Shown piece by piece: positions 18,783 through 27,156 of a DNA stretch of 64,000 nucleotides (positions are counted from its first letter, which is position 1; every line of letters starts with the position of its first letter). Source of the stretch: Sedimentitalea sp042687825 (GTDB lineage Bacteria > Pseudomonadota > Alphaproteobacteria > Rhodobacterales > Rhodobacteraceae). Where the stretch lies: NCBI RefSeq assembly GCF_042687825.1, contig NZ_JBHUQE010000005.1, positions 124,001 to 188,000 on the forward strand, written 5' to 3'. The position numbers and the translations under genes were made by a program. The notes beneath the pieces were generated by a model. The model had not been told where the DNA came from and ran no database searches. It saw only the letters and a program-made list of their open reading frames with translations.

Positions 18783-19733
18783 TCAGGTCGTGGCCTGCTC
18801 TGTCCATTGATAGTCGGTTTCATTTTTCCAGAGCGTCAGCATGGGCACGGCGATTTTGCCGGCCGTCGCGACCGCCGCCTTGCGGAAACCGCGCCGTCCG
18901 GCCAGTCGCACGGCCCCGCTTTTCAACCGCCAGAAGCGTTTCACCCGGTGGCTCACGCATGACCCCGACGCAAGCAATAGCCCGCGCATCGCACCGTCAC
19001 CGCATTTCGAGACGCGCCCCGACCAATCCCCCGCGCCAGACTTATGCCGCCTTGGCGTCAGCCCAAGAAAAGCGCCCACATCCGACGTCCGGCTGAACCG
19101 ACCGGGATCATCAACCAGAGCGACGAAGCTGCGCGCATTGACCGAACCGACACCGGGGAGTGTCATCAGGCGGCGCGCGACAGGATGGGCCATGGCCCGC
19201 AGAACCGGGTCGGATTCGCCTGCTGCCGCCAGCTGATCGCGGAACGCCTGCCTCTGTCGCCCCTGGCCAATGCCGATCATACGGATGCCGAAGGTTTTGA
19301 GGACGCCACGGATGTGACCTACGAGGTCCTTGCGCAGCCGGATCAACCTTTCACGGGCACCGACAAGGCACCGCGGCCGGCCGGCCTCTGCGCTGCGGAT
19401 ATGCACCGCAGTAAACCAGCCGGTTCGGGCGCGCTGCGCCACCCCTTCGGCATCGGCGGCGTCAGACTTGTTGAGCCGGTCCGCAAGGCGCTTGCGCGCA
19501 TCGATGCAGGTGGCCGGGAGCCCGAGCCGCGTCATTCCGCGCTGCGGCCGGATCGACCGCATCCCACCCTCATGCACGATCCGGCGCGGTATGAGCGACC
19601 GGTTTCGAAACCAGCCTGCCACCCCCTCGGGATCGGACGGGCAGGCACCGTGCGCGATCGTCTGGCCATCACGATCCACAACACAGATCGACATCTCTTT
19701 CAGCGAAACATCCAGGCCCGCATCGTGTTCCAT
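18783..19733 (-). CDS. IS110-family transposase
   Basis: The 316-residue protein begins AGLDVSLKEMSICVVD (first catalytic Asp of the RuvC-like DEDD domain), has KSDAADAEGVAQ and ARTGWF in the middle, and the C-terminal Transposase_20 part LMTLPGVGSVNARSF with SKCGDGAMRGLL. It is complete in frame, but several usually conserved positions differ (for example HEGGMRSI where HETG/EAGP is common), so activity is uncertain. It adjoins the cut end of an IS5 gene. Confidence 0.85.
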   Translation of the reverse strand: MEHDAGLDVSLKEMSICVVDRDGQTIAHGACPSDPEGVAGWFRNRSLIPRRIVHEGGMRSIRPQRGMTRLGLPATCIDARKRLADRLNKSDAADAEGVAQRARTGWFTAVHIRSAEAGRPRCLVGARERLIRLRKDLVGHIRGVLKTFGIRMIGIGQGRQRQAFRDQLAAAGESDPVLRAMAHPVARRLMTLPGVGSVNARSFVALVDDPGRFSRTSDVGAFLGLTPRRHKSGAGDWSGRVSKCGDGAMRGLLLASGSCVSHRVKRFWRLKSGAVRLAGRRGFRKAAVATAGKIAVPMLTLWKNETDYQWTEQATT

Positions 19734-19829
19734 AGGTCGTTCGCCTCACGGCTTTTATCCGCGAGGCCGACATACCGGACCGCGTTCGCCCCCGGAGAGC
19801 GGCCGCCGCAATCCCACCATGTCTTGTGA

Positions 19830-19996
19830 AGACCACCTTCCCCGGGCGCAGCCCGCCACCGTAAACCATTGCGATTGATGAAGATAACTCCGCTCAAAAC
19901 GCGTCTGTCATCGACCCGAGGCTTGCCGTGGGACTTGGGAAGGAAAGGCGCCAGACGCGCCCTCTGCGCGTCCGTCAGCCGGAAAAGATCAGACAT
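19830..19996 (-). pseudogene. truncated IS5-family transposase, 5' part
   Basis: From the ATG at 19994-19996 the frame reads MSDLFRLTDAQRARLAPFLP, then HGKPRVDDRRVLSG and NRNGLRWRAAP, the typical N-terminus of IS5-group transposases. Family similarity stops at HKT near 19830, where the sequence changes into DNA upstream of the IS110 gene. I find no downstream half beyond the IS110 gene, so this is a remnant. Confidence 0.75.
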
Positions 19997-20603
19997 GTTC
20001 ACCGCTCGCTTTTCAAACCGTGACTCACGCGGCCAGACGAAAACCAATGAGGCCTGGGTCAAGAAATTGCGGGCGTTCCATGTTCCCGGCGCTCAACAGG
20101 GGGCAAATTCGGCCAGGGTCCGCAAGTTGTGCTTGAGACCCGGTCGGACACGGCCCTGGCCAAATCGGGCAACGGCGCCGGGCCGGCCTTGGTCCGTTCG
20201 TGATTGCCGGCGACATCGGCAATTGCGGTGTTCCCGGGCACTTCCGGAGCGAAAACGGCATGCGGGCTCGCCATATCCGCGTTCGCATTGCACAATCCGG
20301 ATCTGTTTGGGGGCACTTGTGGCGGCGACTGCAGCACCACAAGCTACGACAGGAAAGCTGGTGCGGGCCGTGCGGCGACGACACCTCTGGGACTGACCTT
20401 CGGTGAAACTTGGATGCTGGAGGACGAATATGCGCCAGGCACCCGCATTGGCGCCTTAACGCCGGTCTTTCGGACAGCCGGCGGCCATGACATCCGTTCA
20501 AAGGGGCATTCGTGCCGTTATTCCCTGACACCGCTTCACCCCGGACGCCGGCCCGCCGCCTGTCGGCAACGGGCCCGTTAATCCCAGAGCGGCGCGCACC
20601 GCA
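19997..20603. other. gene-poor stretch between IS remnant and trcR
   Basis: About 600 bases with only short overlapping frames (for example 20204-20581 plus strand, 125 codons) that show no recognisable domain and no good ribosome-binding site. It probably represents decayed DNA at the edge of the IS insertions. Confidence 0.5.
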
Positions 20604-21389
20604 TCAAACGCGAGGCTGATCGTCGTCCTCGTCGTCCTCGCTATCACCTGCCGGCAGGTTGAAGAAGCTGTCGGCATCCACGATGCCATCGTCCTTGTCT
20701 TCCTCGTCGTCGCCGTGATCGACCACATCCATCGACCCGCCGAGAGTAAAGGTTTCCAGCCCCTCGATGGCGGTCGGGATCTTCGGTTCGGTCTCCATGC
20801 CCAGCGACTGCTCGGTGCTGACCAGCTTGCGGCGCTCGTCATCGCTCATGACCACGCCCTCGGCGGCCTTTTTGGCGGCGGCCTTTTGCACGGCGGCGTC
20901 CAGCTCGGACTGTTTGCACAGCCCCAGCGCCACCGGGTCGATGGGCTGGATATTGGCAATGTTCCAGTGCGTGCGCTCGCGAATGGCCTGGATCGTCGGC
21001 TTGGTGGTGCCGACCAGCTTGCTGATCTGACCGTCGCTCAGTTCCGGGTGAAACTTGACCAGCCACAGGATCGAGGCCGGACGGTCCTGACGCTTGGACA
21101 GCGGTGTATAACGCGGCCCACGGCGTTTTTCCTCGCCCACCGCGGCAGCATTGAACTTCAGCTTGAGCTTGTGCAGAGGATTGGCCTGGGCGTTATCGAT
21201 TTCCTGTTGCGTCAGCTGGTTGTTGGCAACCGGATCAAACCCCTTGACCCCGGCGGCAACGTCGCCATCGGCGATGCCCTGCACCTCGAGTTCGTGCATG
21301 CCGACGAAATCGGCAATCTGCTTGAAACTGATCGTCGTGTTGTCGACCAGCCAAACGGCGGTCGCCTTGGCCATGATCGGCTTTGCCAT
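20604..21389 (-). CDS. trcR: DUF1013 cell-cycle transcriptional regulator TrcR
   Basis: The 261-residue protein begins AKPIMAKATAVWLVDNT and contains two helix-turn-helix-like parts (ISFKQIADFVGMHELEV and LSDGQISKLVGTTKPTIQAI), with an Asp/Glu-rich C-terminus. This is the DUF1013 family, named TrcR in alphaproteobacteria as an RNA polymerase-associated regulator tied to the CtrA/CcrM cell-cycle circuit. AGGAGA precedes the chosen ATG by 7 bases. It is divergent from the RNase T2 gene. Confidence 0.88.
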   Translation of the reverse strand: MAKPIMAKATAVWLVDNTTISFKQIADFVGMHELEVQGIADGDVAAGVKGFDPVANNQLTQQEIDNAQANPLHKLKLKFNAAAVGEEKRRGPRYTPLSKRQDRPASILWLVKFHPELSDGQISKLVGTTKPTIQAIRERTHWNIANIQPIDPVALGLCKQSELDAAVQKAAAKKAAEGVVMSDDERRKLVSTEQSLGMETEPKIPTAIEGLETFTLGGSMDVVDHGDDEEDKDDGIVDADSFFNLPAGDSEDDEDDDQPRV

Positions 21390-21532
21390 GCGCTTTTCTC
21401 CTATCTCCAAATGGCCGACAAATCTTTCCCGACGCCTGCCGGAGCAGGCAGCCTTGGCGTGCAAGGCGGGTTACCGTTGTCGGGGAACTTGCGCTCTATA
21501 TAGTCAGCAGGACACCATAAGGGAAGAGCCGA

Positions 21533-22171
21533 ATGCATCGCCTTGTTTACGTGCTGATCTTGGGCCTGTGGGCAGGAACCGCCCAGGCCCGGGACGACAA
21601 GGCCGGTCAGTTCGACTATTATGTGCTCAGCCTCAGTTGGTCGCCCAACTGGTGTGCGGTCACGGGCGATGCGCAACAGTCGGACCAATGCGATACACGG
21701 CACGATCACGGCTGGATCCTGCACGGGCTGTGGCCGCAATTCCACCGGGGCTATCCCTCGTATTGCCGCACCGTCGAACGACCGCCCTCGCGGAGCATGA
21801 CCGCCGGCATGGCCGACATCATGGGCACTCCGGGTCTGGCGTGGCACCAGTGGAAAAAACACGGCACCTGTTCCGGGCTGTCAGCGGCCGCCTATTTCGA
21901 GCTGTCGCGGCGGGCCTATGGGTTGATCACCCGCCCCCGCGTCTTTCGCCAGCTTGACGAAACCGTGCGCCTGCCCGCGGCGGTGGTCGAAAAGGCGTTT
22001 CTGCAGGCCAATCCCGGACTGACCCCGGACATGCTGACCATCACCTGCAAGAACGGCCACATCCAGGAGGCCCGCCTGTGCCTGTCCCGCGCTTTAACGC
22101 CGGTGCCCTGTGGTCAGGACGCGGTGCGCGATTGCAGTGCACGGGATGCGATCCTTACGCCGGTGCGATAA
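21533..22171 (+). CDS. secreted ribonuclease T2
   Basis: The 212-residue protein has a signal peptide (VYVLILGLWAGTAQA) and the two T2 active-site blocks: WILHGLWPQ with its catalytic His, and WHQWKKHGTC with Glu replaced by Gln at the position before WKKH. Family members usually have WE.WKKHG or similar here, so catalysis should be checked. Cysteines typical of the fold are present. It ends only two bases from the convergent gene at 22174. Confidence 0.87.
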   Translation: MHRLVYVLILGLWAGTAQARDDKAGQFDYYVLSLSWSPNWCAVTGDAQQSDQCDTRHDHGWILHGLWPQFHRGYPSYCRTVERPPSRSMTAGMADIMGTPGLAWHQWKKHGTCSGLSAAAYFELSRRAYGLITRPRVFRQLDETVRLPAAVVEKAFLQANPGLTPDMLTITCKNGHIQEARLCLSRALTPVPCGQDAVRDCSARDAILTPVR

Positions 22172-22173
22172 GC

Positions 22174-22671
22174 TCAGAACTGGCCGTCCTGGCATTTGCG
22201 CGCATAATCCAATGCCTTGGCCGACCCGGAAAGATCGATCGCCATCACCGGCTGTCCCGCCGGGCTGTAGACAGTCATGCCGGCACTCTGGGCGATCGAC
22301 CGGATGAACGCGCGATCCTTGAAAAAGACCCCGGCACCCGGCACCTTGTTCAGGTAAAATCCTGTCGCCACGGCAGGATAGCTCTTGCCGTCCAGCTCAA
22401 ACCGGATGTCATAGGTCTTGCCATCCTCGATCTGACCCCAAGCATCGTTGAAGACCACGAAATAACCACGGTTCTCGGTGGCGTCATAGCCGATACGGAC
22501 CACCGAAAGATCCTCGTACACGGTCTGGATCAGACAGCCATTGCCAAATGACGGGTCCATCATCACGTTCCAGCCGGACACGAACCCCTTGTCGATCAGA
22601 CCCTGTGCGCCGGCCGATCCGGCCGCCAGAAACATCGCTGCCGCCGTCAGAATGCCAGTCAGGGTTTTCAT
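22174..22671 (-). CDS. secreted protein of unknown function
   Basis: The 165-residue protein begins with a clear signal peptide (TLTGILTAAAMFLAAGSAGA) and a mature part rich in beta strands (WNVMMDPSFGNGCLIQ, RGYFVVFNDAWGQ). I do not recognise a domain. A ribosome-binding site (GGAGAG) lies just upstream of the ATG. Two cysteines could form a disulfide. Confidence 0.75.
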   Translation of the reverse strand: MKTLTGILTAAAMFLAAGSAGAQGLIDKGFVSGWNVMMDPSFGNGCLIQTVYEDLSVVRIGYDATENRGYFVVFNDAWGQIEDGKTYDIRFELDGKSYPAVATGFYLNKVPGAGVFFKDRAFIRSIAQSAGMTVYSPAGQPVMAIDLSGSAKALDYARKCQDGQF

Positions 22672-22801
22672 CGCCGCTCTCCTCTGATGTGGCCGTTTCC
22701 TGCGGCCGGTCCGGTCCGGATATCACGGGTGCCGGTCCATGCCCACCGGGTTGCCGGCCCCTTTCGCGCCAATCTCGCCCCGCCTGTACAAGCGGCAGAA
22801 A

Positions 22802-22829
22802 AAAATCGGCCCTTGCAGGGGCCGATTTC
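22802..22829 (-). terminator. rho-independent terminator of the VPLPA-CTERM gene
   Basis: AAATCGGCCC pairs with GGGCCGATTT around a short loop. On the minus strand the stem runs into a long T tract (complement of 22797-22805). It lies 29 bases past the stop of the gene at 22858. Confidence 0.85.
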
Positions 22830-22857
22830 TGAATGTCTGTATGTGGTCGGGTGCCAA

Positions 22858-23517
22858 TCAGGCCTTTTTACGGCGGCGCAGCGCGGCGATGCCCCCCAGA
22901 CCGGTCAGCAGCAGCAGGCCCGCAGCAGGCACCGGCACGGCAGAAACCGTCACCAGATCCTGACCGCTTTCCGAATCCAGGAAGGTGACCTGATATCCGC
23001 CCATGGCGGAACCACCATGCACGCCGCCCAGGAAATCATTGGCCGCAGCCAGAACGTCACCGCTGGCGGAATTCACTTTGAAATCTCCGCTGGTCAGATC
23101 GAAACCGTTATCGGAATCCTCGACGATTTCCCACAGCGCCAACTGGAAACCGGCGGCCGTGCTGGCATCGGAGATGCTGGAATACCCGGTGGTGAACAGC
23201 TTGTCGATATTCGCCACGACCGGGTTGGTGAACAGGGCGTTGTTAATCGTGTAGGGGCCGGGCAGACCATTGCTCAGGTTGTGGGCAAGGTCCACGCAAA
23301 ACGCAACGAAATCGCCAAAGCCGGCATCGCCGGTCAAACGGAAGGCACCGGCACGGGCACTGATGGTGCGGGTGGGTCCGGTGACGTTGACGGCGCTGGA
23401 CCAGTTCGGAGTTCCAAAGGCGCTCGAACCCTGCTTGGTCACGTTGACGGTGTTGGCGCTTGCCGCGCCCGCGCAGGATGCCGCGACGAAAGCCGCAGCC
23501 AGAATAGATTTTTTCAT
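22858..23517 (-). CDS. VPLPA-CTERM sorting-domain protein
   Basis: The 219-residue secreted protein has a signal peptide (KKSILAAAFVAASCAGAASA) and ends with the tripartite sorting tail: VPVPAAG, the span LLLLTGLGGIAAL and RRRKKA. This VPLPA-CTERM tail is recognised by an exosortase and is common in Rhodobacterales. The mature part includes AFCVDLAHNL and FQLALWEIVED, which resemble a thioester or Cys/Gln adhesin-type repeat. That part is inference. No exosortase gene lies in this window. GGAAAG precedes the ATG. Confidence 0.88.
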   Translation of the reverse strand: MKKSILAAAFVAASCAGAASANTVNVTKQGSSAFGTPNWSSAVNVTGPTRTISARAGAFRLTGDAGFGDFVAFCVDLAHNLSNGLPGPYTINNALFTNPVVANIDKLFTTGYSSISDASTAAGFQLALWEIVEDSDNGFDLTSGDFKVNSASGDVLAAANDFLGGVHGGSAMGGYQVTFLDSESGQDLVTVSAVPVPAAGLLLLTGLGGIAALRRRKKA

Positions 23518-23670
23518 GATGAGTATCTTTCCCTTTAACGGCTGGAGCGGGCCAGCGCAGTCACTCACAAACACCCGACAAACATTGCCGGGTTCAGTTA
23601 GAGGTGCCACAGGTCTTTAACAGTTTCAAGAAAATTTTCCCTTTTCACGAACTTTACGTCGCGTTTTCAT

Positions 23671-23757
23671 GGCATTGACAATGCCCTACAGCATGACTGT
23701 TGCCATTTCCCGACCAGTTCTCGGGAATTCCGCCGACAGTTTCCCGGCCATTCTCGG
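23671..23757. promoter_or_regulatory. palindrome and duplicated box upstream of the VPLPA-CTERM gene
   Basis: GGCATTG-A-CAATGCC (23671-23685) is a perfect palindrome. Further upstream, TTTCCCGACCAGTTCTCGG (23706-23724) recurs as TTTCCCGGCCATTCTCGG (23740-23757), 34 bases apart. Together they look like regulator sites for the divergent upstream region of the minus-strand gene; the binding factor is unknown. Confidence 0.4.
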
Positions 23758-23951
23758 TTCTCCGGTTCTCCGGGAGTAAAGAGGGCCGCGACGCGGTCAA
23801 TTGCCCGTTTCCGATGGCGCGCAATGCCAAGACGCCCGCCGCCATGCGCCCTCAAACTCCGGGCCACCATGTGGACCCGCCGAGCCGCCCGGCCTGAGCC
23901 CGCAAGTGCCGGCCAGCCTGCCCGGCCACGGCGAGCGCTGCCGCGCGCCCG

Positions 23952-24296
23952 TCAATCCGCGCAGGCGGCGGTGACGATGATCTCGACCTTCAGGTCGGCG
24001 CGGGCCAGCTTTGCCTCGCCGCAGGCCCGTGCCGGAGCATGCCCCACCGGCACCCAGGCATCCCAGACCGCATTCATCTCTGCGAAGTCCGCCATGTCGG
24101 CCAGCCACACAATCGCCTGCAACATGTCCTGCCGGGACGATCCGGCGCGGGTCAATAATGAGTCGACGCGTGACAGGCAATCTCGGGTTTGCTCGGCCAC
24201 CGTGGCGCCGTCGCCGACTTGGCCGCACAGATACGCCACGCCGTTATGCTTGACGATCTTGCTCATGCGGGAACCGGTTTCGATACGTTCGATCAT
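23952..24296 (-). CDS. RidA family (YjgF/YER057c/UK114) protein
   Basis: The 114-residue protein shows the RidA fold: VKHNGVAYLCGQV near the start and the C-terminal VEIIVTAACA. RidA proteins hydrolyse reactive enamine/imine intermediates. The usual catalytic Arg region is reduced to DLKVEI, so activity on imines is not certain. Its ATG overlaps the stop of the FAD subunit by ATGA. It is the last gene of the oxidase operon, where it could clear the imine product. Confidence 0.85.
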   Translation of the reverse strand: MIERIETGSRMSKIVKHNGVAYLCGQVGDGATVAEQTRDCLSRVDSLLTRAGSSRQDMLQAIVWLADMADFAEMNAVWDAWVPVGHAPARACGEAKLARADLKVEIIVTAACAD

Positions 24297-25702
24297 GTCT
24301 TGTCCTCTGTCAGCGTGCCGGGAGCTTGCGGGGCGGTCAGGGCCGCCAGTTCGCCCAACGTGACCGGTTTCAGCGGCGGGCGAATGCGGAAATATCCGGT
24401 TTCGTCCTGCGTGGCACCATTTGCCTCGGACAGCAAGTTGGTGACCGTCAATCCGCAATACCGCCCCTGACAGGGACCCATCCCGGCACGGCCAAAGGCC
24501 TTGGCCTGGTTCGGCCCGCGACACCCTCGCGCGGCCTGCCGGCGGATCTCGCCGGCCGTGACCTCTTCGCAGCGGCAGATCGTGGTCGTGTCCGCCGGGC
24601 GCAAGGCCTCTGGGGCGGGTGGATAGGCCGTGTCCAGAAACGGCCGGATCGCCCGCTCGCGATGCAGTGCCCGGCGCAATCCGACGGCTTGGTCATCCCG
24701 TTCCGCCAAGGTGATCCGACCCAGATCGCGGGCAATGTCCAATGCGGCCAGCCGACCGGCCACAGCCGCCACCGCGGCACCGCCAATGCCCGCACCGTCG
24801 CCCGCGACATGGACCGTACGCAGGTTGCTGCGGCCCCAGGCGTCGAGTTCTGGCACGAAACACGCCTGCTGCGCCTCCCAGCGATGGGCAATGCCGATCG
24901 AACGCGCGGCCTGTGTGTTGGGTACCACGCCGTGATGCAGCAAGACGGTCTCGCAATCCAGCCGATGCACGGCGCTGCCGGCGGTAAAGCGGACCGCTTC
25001 GGCGCGCTCTTTACCTTCGATCGTGATGCCGCTGACCCCGGTATAGCGGGGCACGCCGGCGCGACGGATTTCGCGCAGCATCGACACCCCCTTGAGCAGA
25101 TACCGCCAGCCGCGCAGTGCACCGGCAACATGCCGCAGACCGCGCAATGTATCGGCGCGGGTCTGGGTCTCGACCAGCGCCACGGGCGGCACACCGGCCC
25201 GGACCATCTGGGCCGCGATCAGATAGAGCAGCGGCCCCGCACCGACCAGAACCGCCCGGCGCGGCAGGACGCCGGATTGCTTGAGCAGGATCTGCGCCGC
25301 CCCTGCGGTCATCACCCCGGGCCGCGTCCAGCCCGGCAGCGGCATCGGGCGCTCCAGCGCGCCGGTGGCAATCAGGATGTGTCTGGCCTGTATCGCGCCG
25401 CCGCCATCGCCGCCGGTATAGTGGATGCGGCAGCCCTCTTCGATCGCCCAGACAACGGCACCATGGATGTGATTGATCCTGTCCTGCGACAGCGCGGCGG
25501 TCAGGCGGCGGCCTGCCAGATAATCCGACCCCAGCAGATCGCCCCGCAGCGGGCCGACCCGGTCTACGTCGCGATAGATCTGCCCACCGGGCTGGGCCTG
25601 TTCATCCAGCAGGATCACGTTCAGCCCCGCCGCGGCAGCGGTATCGGCGGCGGCCATGCCCGCCGGGCCGGCGCCGATGATGACCAGATCAGTCTGCCGC
25701 AT
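24293..25702 (-). CDS. FAD/NAD(P)-binding dehydrogenase subunit with BFD-like Fe-S domain (HcnB/OoxA type)
   Basis: This 469-residue pyridine nucleotide-disulfide oxidoreductase-type protein has the FAD-binding start VIIGAGPAGMAAADTAA, a second Rossmann motif (AVLVGAGPLLYLIAA) and a C-terminal BFD-like [2Fe-2S] part with CRCEE and GPCQGRYC. It corresponds to the alpha subunit in three-part amine dehydrogenases such as hydrogen cyanide synthase HcnABC, octopine/nopaline oxidases and D-hydroxyproline dehydrogenase. Its start overlaps the 2Fe-2S subunit gene by 14 bases. Confidence 0.87.
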   Translation of the reverse strand: MRQTDLVIIGAGPAGMAAADTAAAAGLNVILLDEQAQPGGQIYRDVDRVGPLRGDLLGSDYLAGRRLTAALSQDRINHIHGAVVWAIEEGCRIHYTGGDGGGAIQARHILIATGALERPMPLPGWTRPGVMTAGAAQILLKQSGVLPRRAVLVGAGPLLYLIAAQMVRAGVPPVALVETQTRADTLRGLRHVAGALRGWRYLLKGVSMLREIRRAGVPRYTGVSGITIEGKERAEAVRFTAGSAVHRLDCETVLLHHGVVPNTQAARSIGIAHRWEAQQACFVPELDAWGRSNLRTVHVAGDGAGIGGAAVAAVAGRLAALDIARDLGRITLAERDDQAVGLRRALHRERAIRPFLDTAYPPAPEALRPADTTTICRCEEVTAGEIRRQAARGCRGPNQAKAFGRAGMGPCQGRYCGLTVTNLLSEANGATQDETGYFRIRPPLKPVTLGELAALTAPQAPGTLTEDKT

Positions 25703-26003
25703 GGCGATTCTCGCGGTCGATACCGGGACGCGTCAGGCGCAGACCCGCACACACCTGCATCATACAGGCCTGCCGATTCACGCCCTCGTGCTGAACGAGA
25801 CAGTCAAAACAGGCCCCCATCATGCAATAGGGTGCGCGCGGAGCGCCGGATACCGCAGTATGGCGGAACACCCCGACCCCGGCAGCCAAAAGCGCGGCGG
25901 CCAGATTTGCACCGTCGGGCAGCTGCAGATCCTGGCCATCAAAGCGGACCGGCACCAGCGGGCGGTTCTCGCCCAGTTCAAGAAATGGCGAATCGCTGTT
26001 CAC
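25689..26003 (-). CDS. small 2Fe-2S ferredoxin-like dehydrogenase subunit (HcnA type)
   Basis: The 104-residue protein carries the plant-type 2Fe-2S pattern YCMMGACFDCLV followed by QACMMQVCAG, and the family start LVPVRFDGQDLQLPDG. I chose the GTG at 26001-26003 (VNSDSPF), which overlaps the end of the DAO-like gene. The longer open frame reads through that neighbour. It is the electron-transfer subunit of the dehydrogenase. Confidence 0.85.
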   Translation of the reverse strand: MNSDSPFLELGENRPLVPVRFDGQDLQLPDGANLAAALLAAGVGVFRHTAVSGAPRAPYCMMGACFDCLVQHEGVNRQACMMQVCAGLRLTRPGIDRENRHAAD

Positions 26004-27078
26004 TGAACACCTCCAGATCCGGGGCGGCGGGGCCGCGTTCCAGCCAGTCCGGCAGGAACCGCGCATGCGCCGCGGCCAGCGTGATGCCGCTGTGACAGGT
26101 AACCAGAAAGGCGCCGGGCATCTCGGAGCTTTCCTGATAGATAGGCAGCCCGTCGGGCGTGAGAATGCGCAACGCGCCCCAACTGCGCACGAGCTGCGCC
26201 CGGGCCAGTGCCGGATAAGCGGCGATCGCCTCGGCAGCGAGGCCAGAAAGGCCCGGCTGGCTGACCCCGTCATCCAGACCTGCCTCTTCGTTGGTGGCGC
26301 CGATCTGCACGCCACCCTCGTCGACCTGCCGGGCGATCAGCGAAGGGCGATTGATCAGTTTCGGCAGCTTTTCGGTAATCAGCACCTGACCGCGCTGCGG
26401 GCGGATCGGCGCCACAAAGCCCAGCTTTGGCCCCAGGGTCATGGCCCCCAGACCGGCGGACAGGATAACCCGGTCCGCCAAGACCCGGGCGCCGTCGGCG
26501 CAGGACACGGTAAAGATGTCGGACCGCGTGACGCCGGTCACGGTCTTGCCGGTCAGCACGCGCCCGCCCAGACGCCGGACATCTTCGGCCAGGGCACGCA
26601 ACAGGCGCAGCGGGTTCACATGCCCGTCCTGGTGATGCAGGATCGCGCCAACGACCTTCCGTCCGATCTCGGGTTCCTCGCGGCGCAGCGCGTTGCGGCC
26701 CAGCACTTCGAACGGATAGTCCCCGCCCAGCTTGTCCTTGAGTACGCGGTATTTCGCGACCGTCGCCTCGAGCGTCGCCTCGGAGAAATGAAGATCGTAG
26801 CCGCCACGCTGTTCCAGCGCCAGATCGCTGCCGGTCGCGTCGCTCAGTTCGGTCGCGAACGCGGCCCAGGCGGCGGCGGATTGCTGGGACCAGCTGGCAT
26901 AGCGCGGCTGGGCCATGCCCTTGGACTGAACCCAGACCAGACCGAAATTCCCCCGGCTGGCACGGAAACTGCCGTCATCACCATCCAGAAGGATGACGCG
27001 GCGCCCGCGTTTTAAAAGGCCCCACGCCACGGACAACCCGACAACGCCGCCACCGATGATTGCGTAATCTGCCTCCAC
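25978..27078 (-). CDS. FAD-dependent D-amino-acid-oxidase-like subunit (HcnC/OoxB type)
   Basis: This 366-residue DAO-family protein has the N-terminal dinucleotide site YAIIGGGVVGLSVAWGL and a C-terminal DGLPIYQE...LVTCHSGITLAAA segment. It is the catalytic subunit that oxidises a secondary amine, opine or D-amino acid and passes electrons to the two following subunits. The substrate cannot be read from the sequence; proline-like, opine or glycine-betaine-derived amines are candidates. Confidence 0.85.
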   Translation of the reverse strand: MEADYAIIGGGVVGLSVAWGLLKRGRRVILLDGDDGSFRASRGNFGLVWVQSKGMAQPRYASWSQQSAAAWAAFATELSDATGSDLALEQRGGYDLHFSEATLEATVAKYRVLKDKLGGDYPFEVLGRNALRREEPEIGRKVVGAILHHQDGHVNPLRLLRALAEDVRRLGGRVLTGKTVTGVTRSDIFTVSCADGARVLADRVILSAGLGAMTLGPKLGFVAPIRPQRGQVLITEKLPKLINRPSLIARQVDEGGVQIGATNEEAGLDDGVSQPGLSGLAAEAIAAYPALARAQLVRSWGALRILTPDGLPIYQESSEMPGAFLVTCHSGITLAAAHARFLPDWLERGPAAPDLEVFSEQRFAIS

Positions 27079-27156
27079 GGAATGTTCCTTGTGTTGCGGG
27101 TTGACGGAATCCCGGCGGCAACGTGCCGCCGCCGGGCAGGATCGTGTCAGACCAGA

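Noticed and set aside
20204..20581. Possible 125-codon gene
   Set aside because: No recognisable motif, no good ribosome-binding site, and it lies in decayed DNA next to IS remnants.
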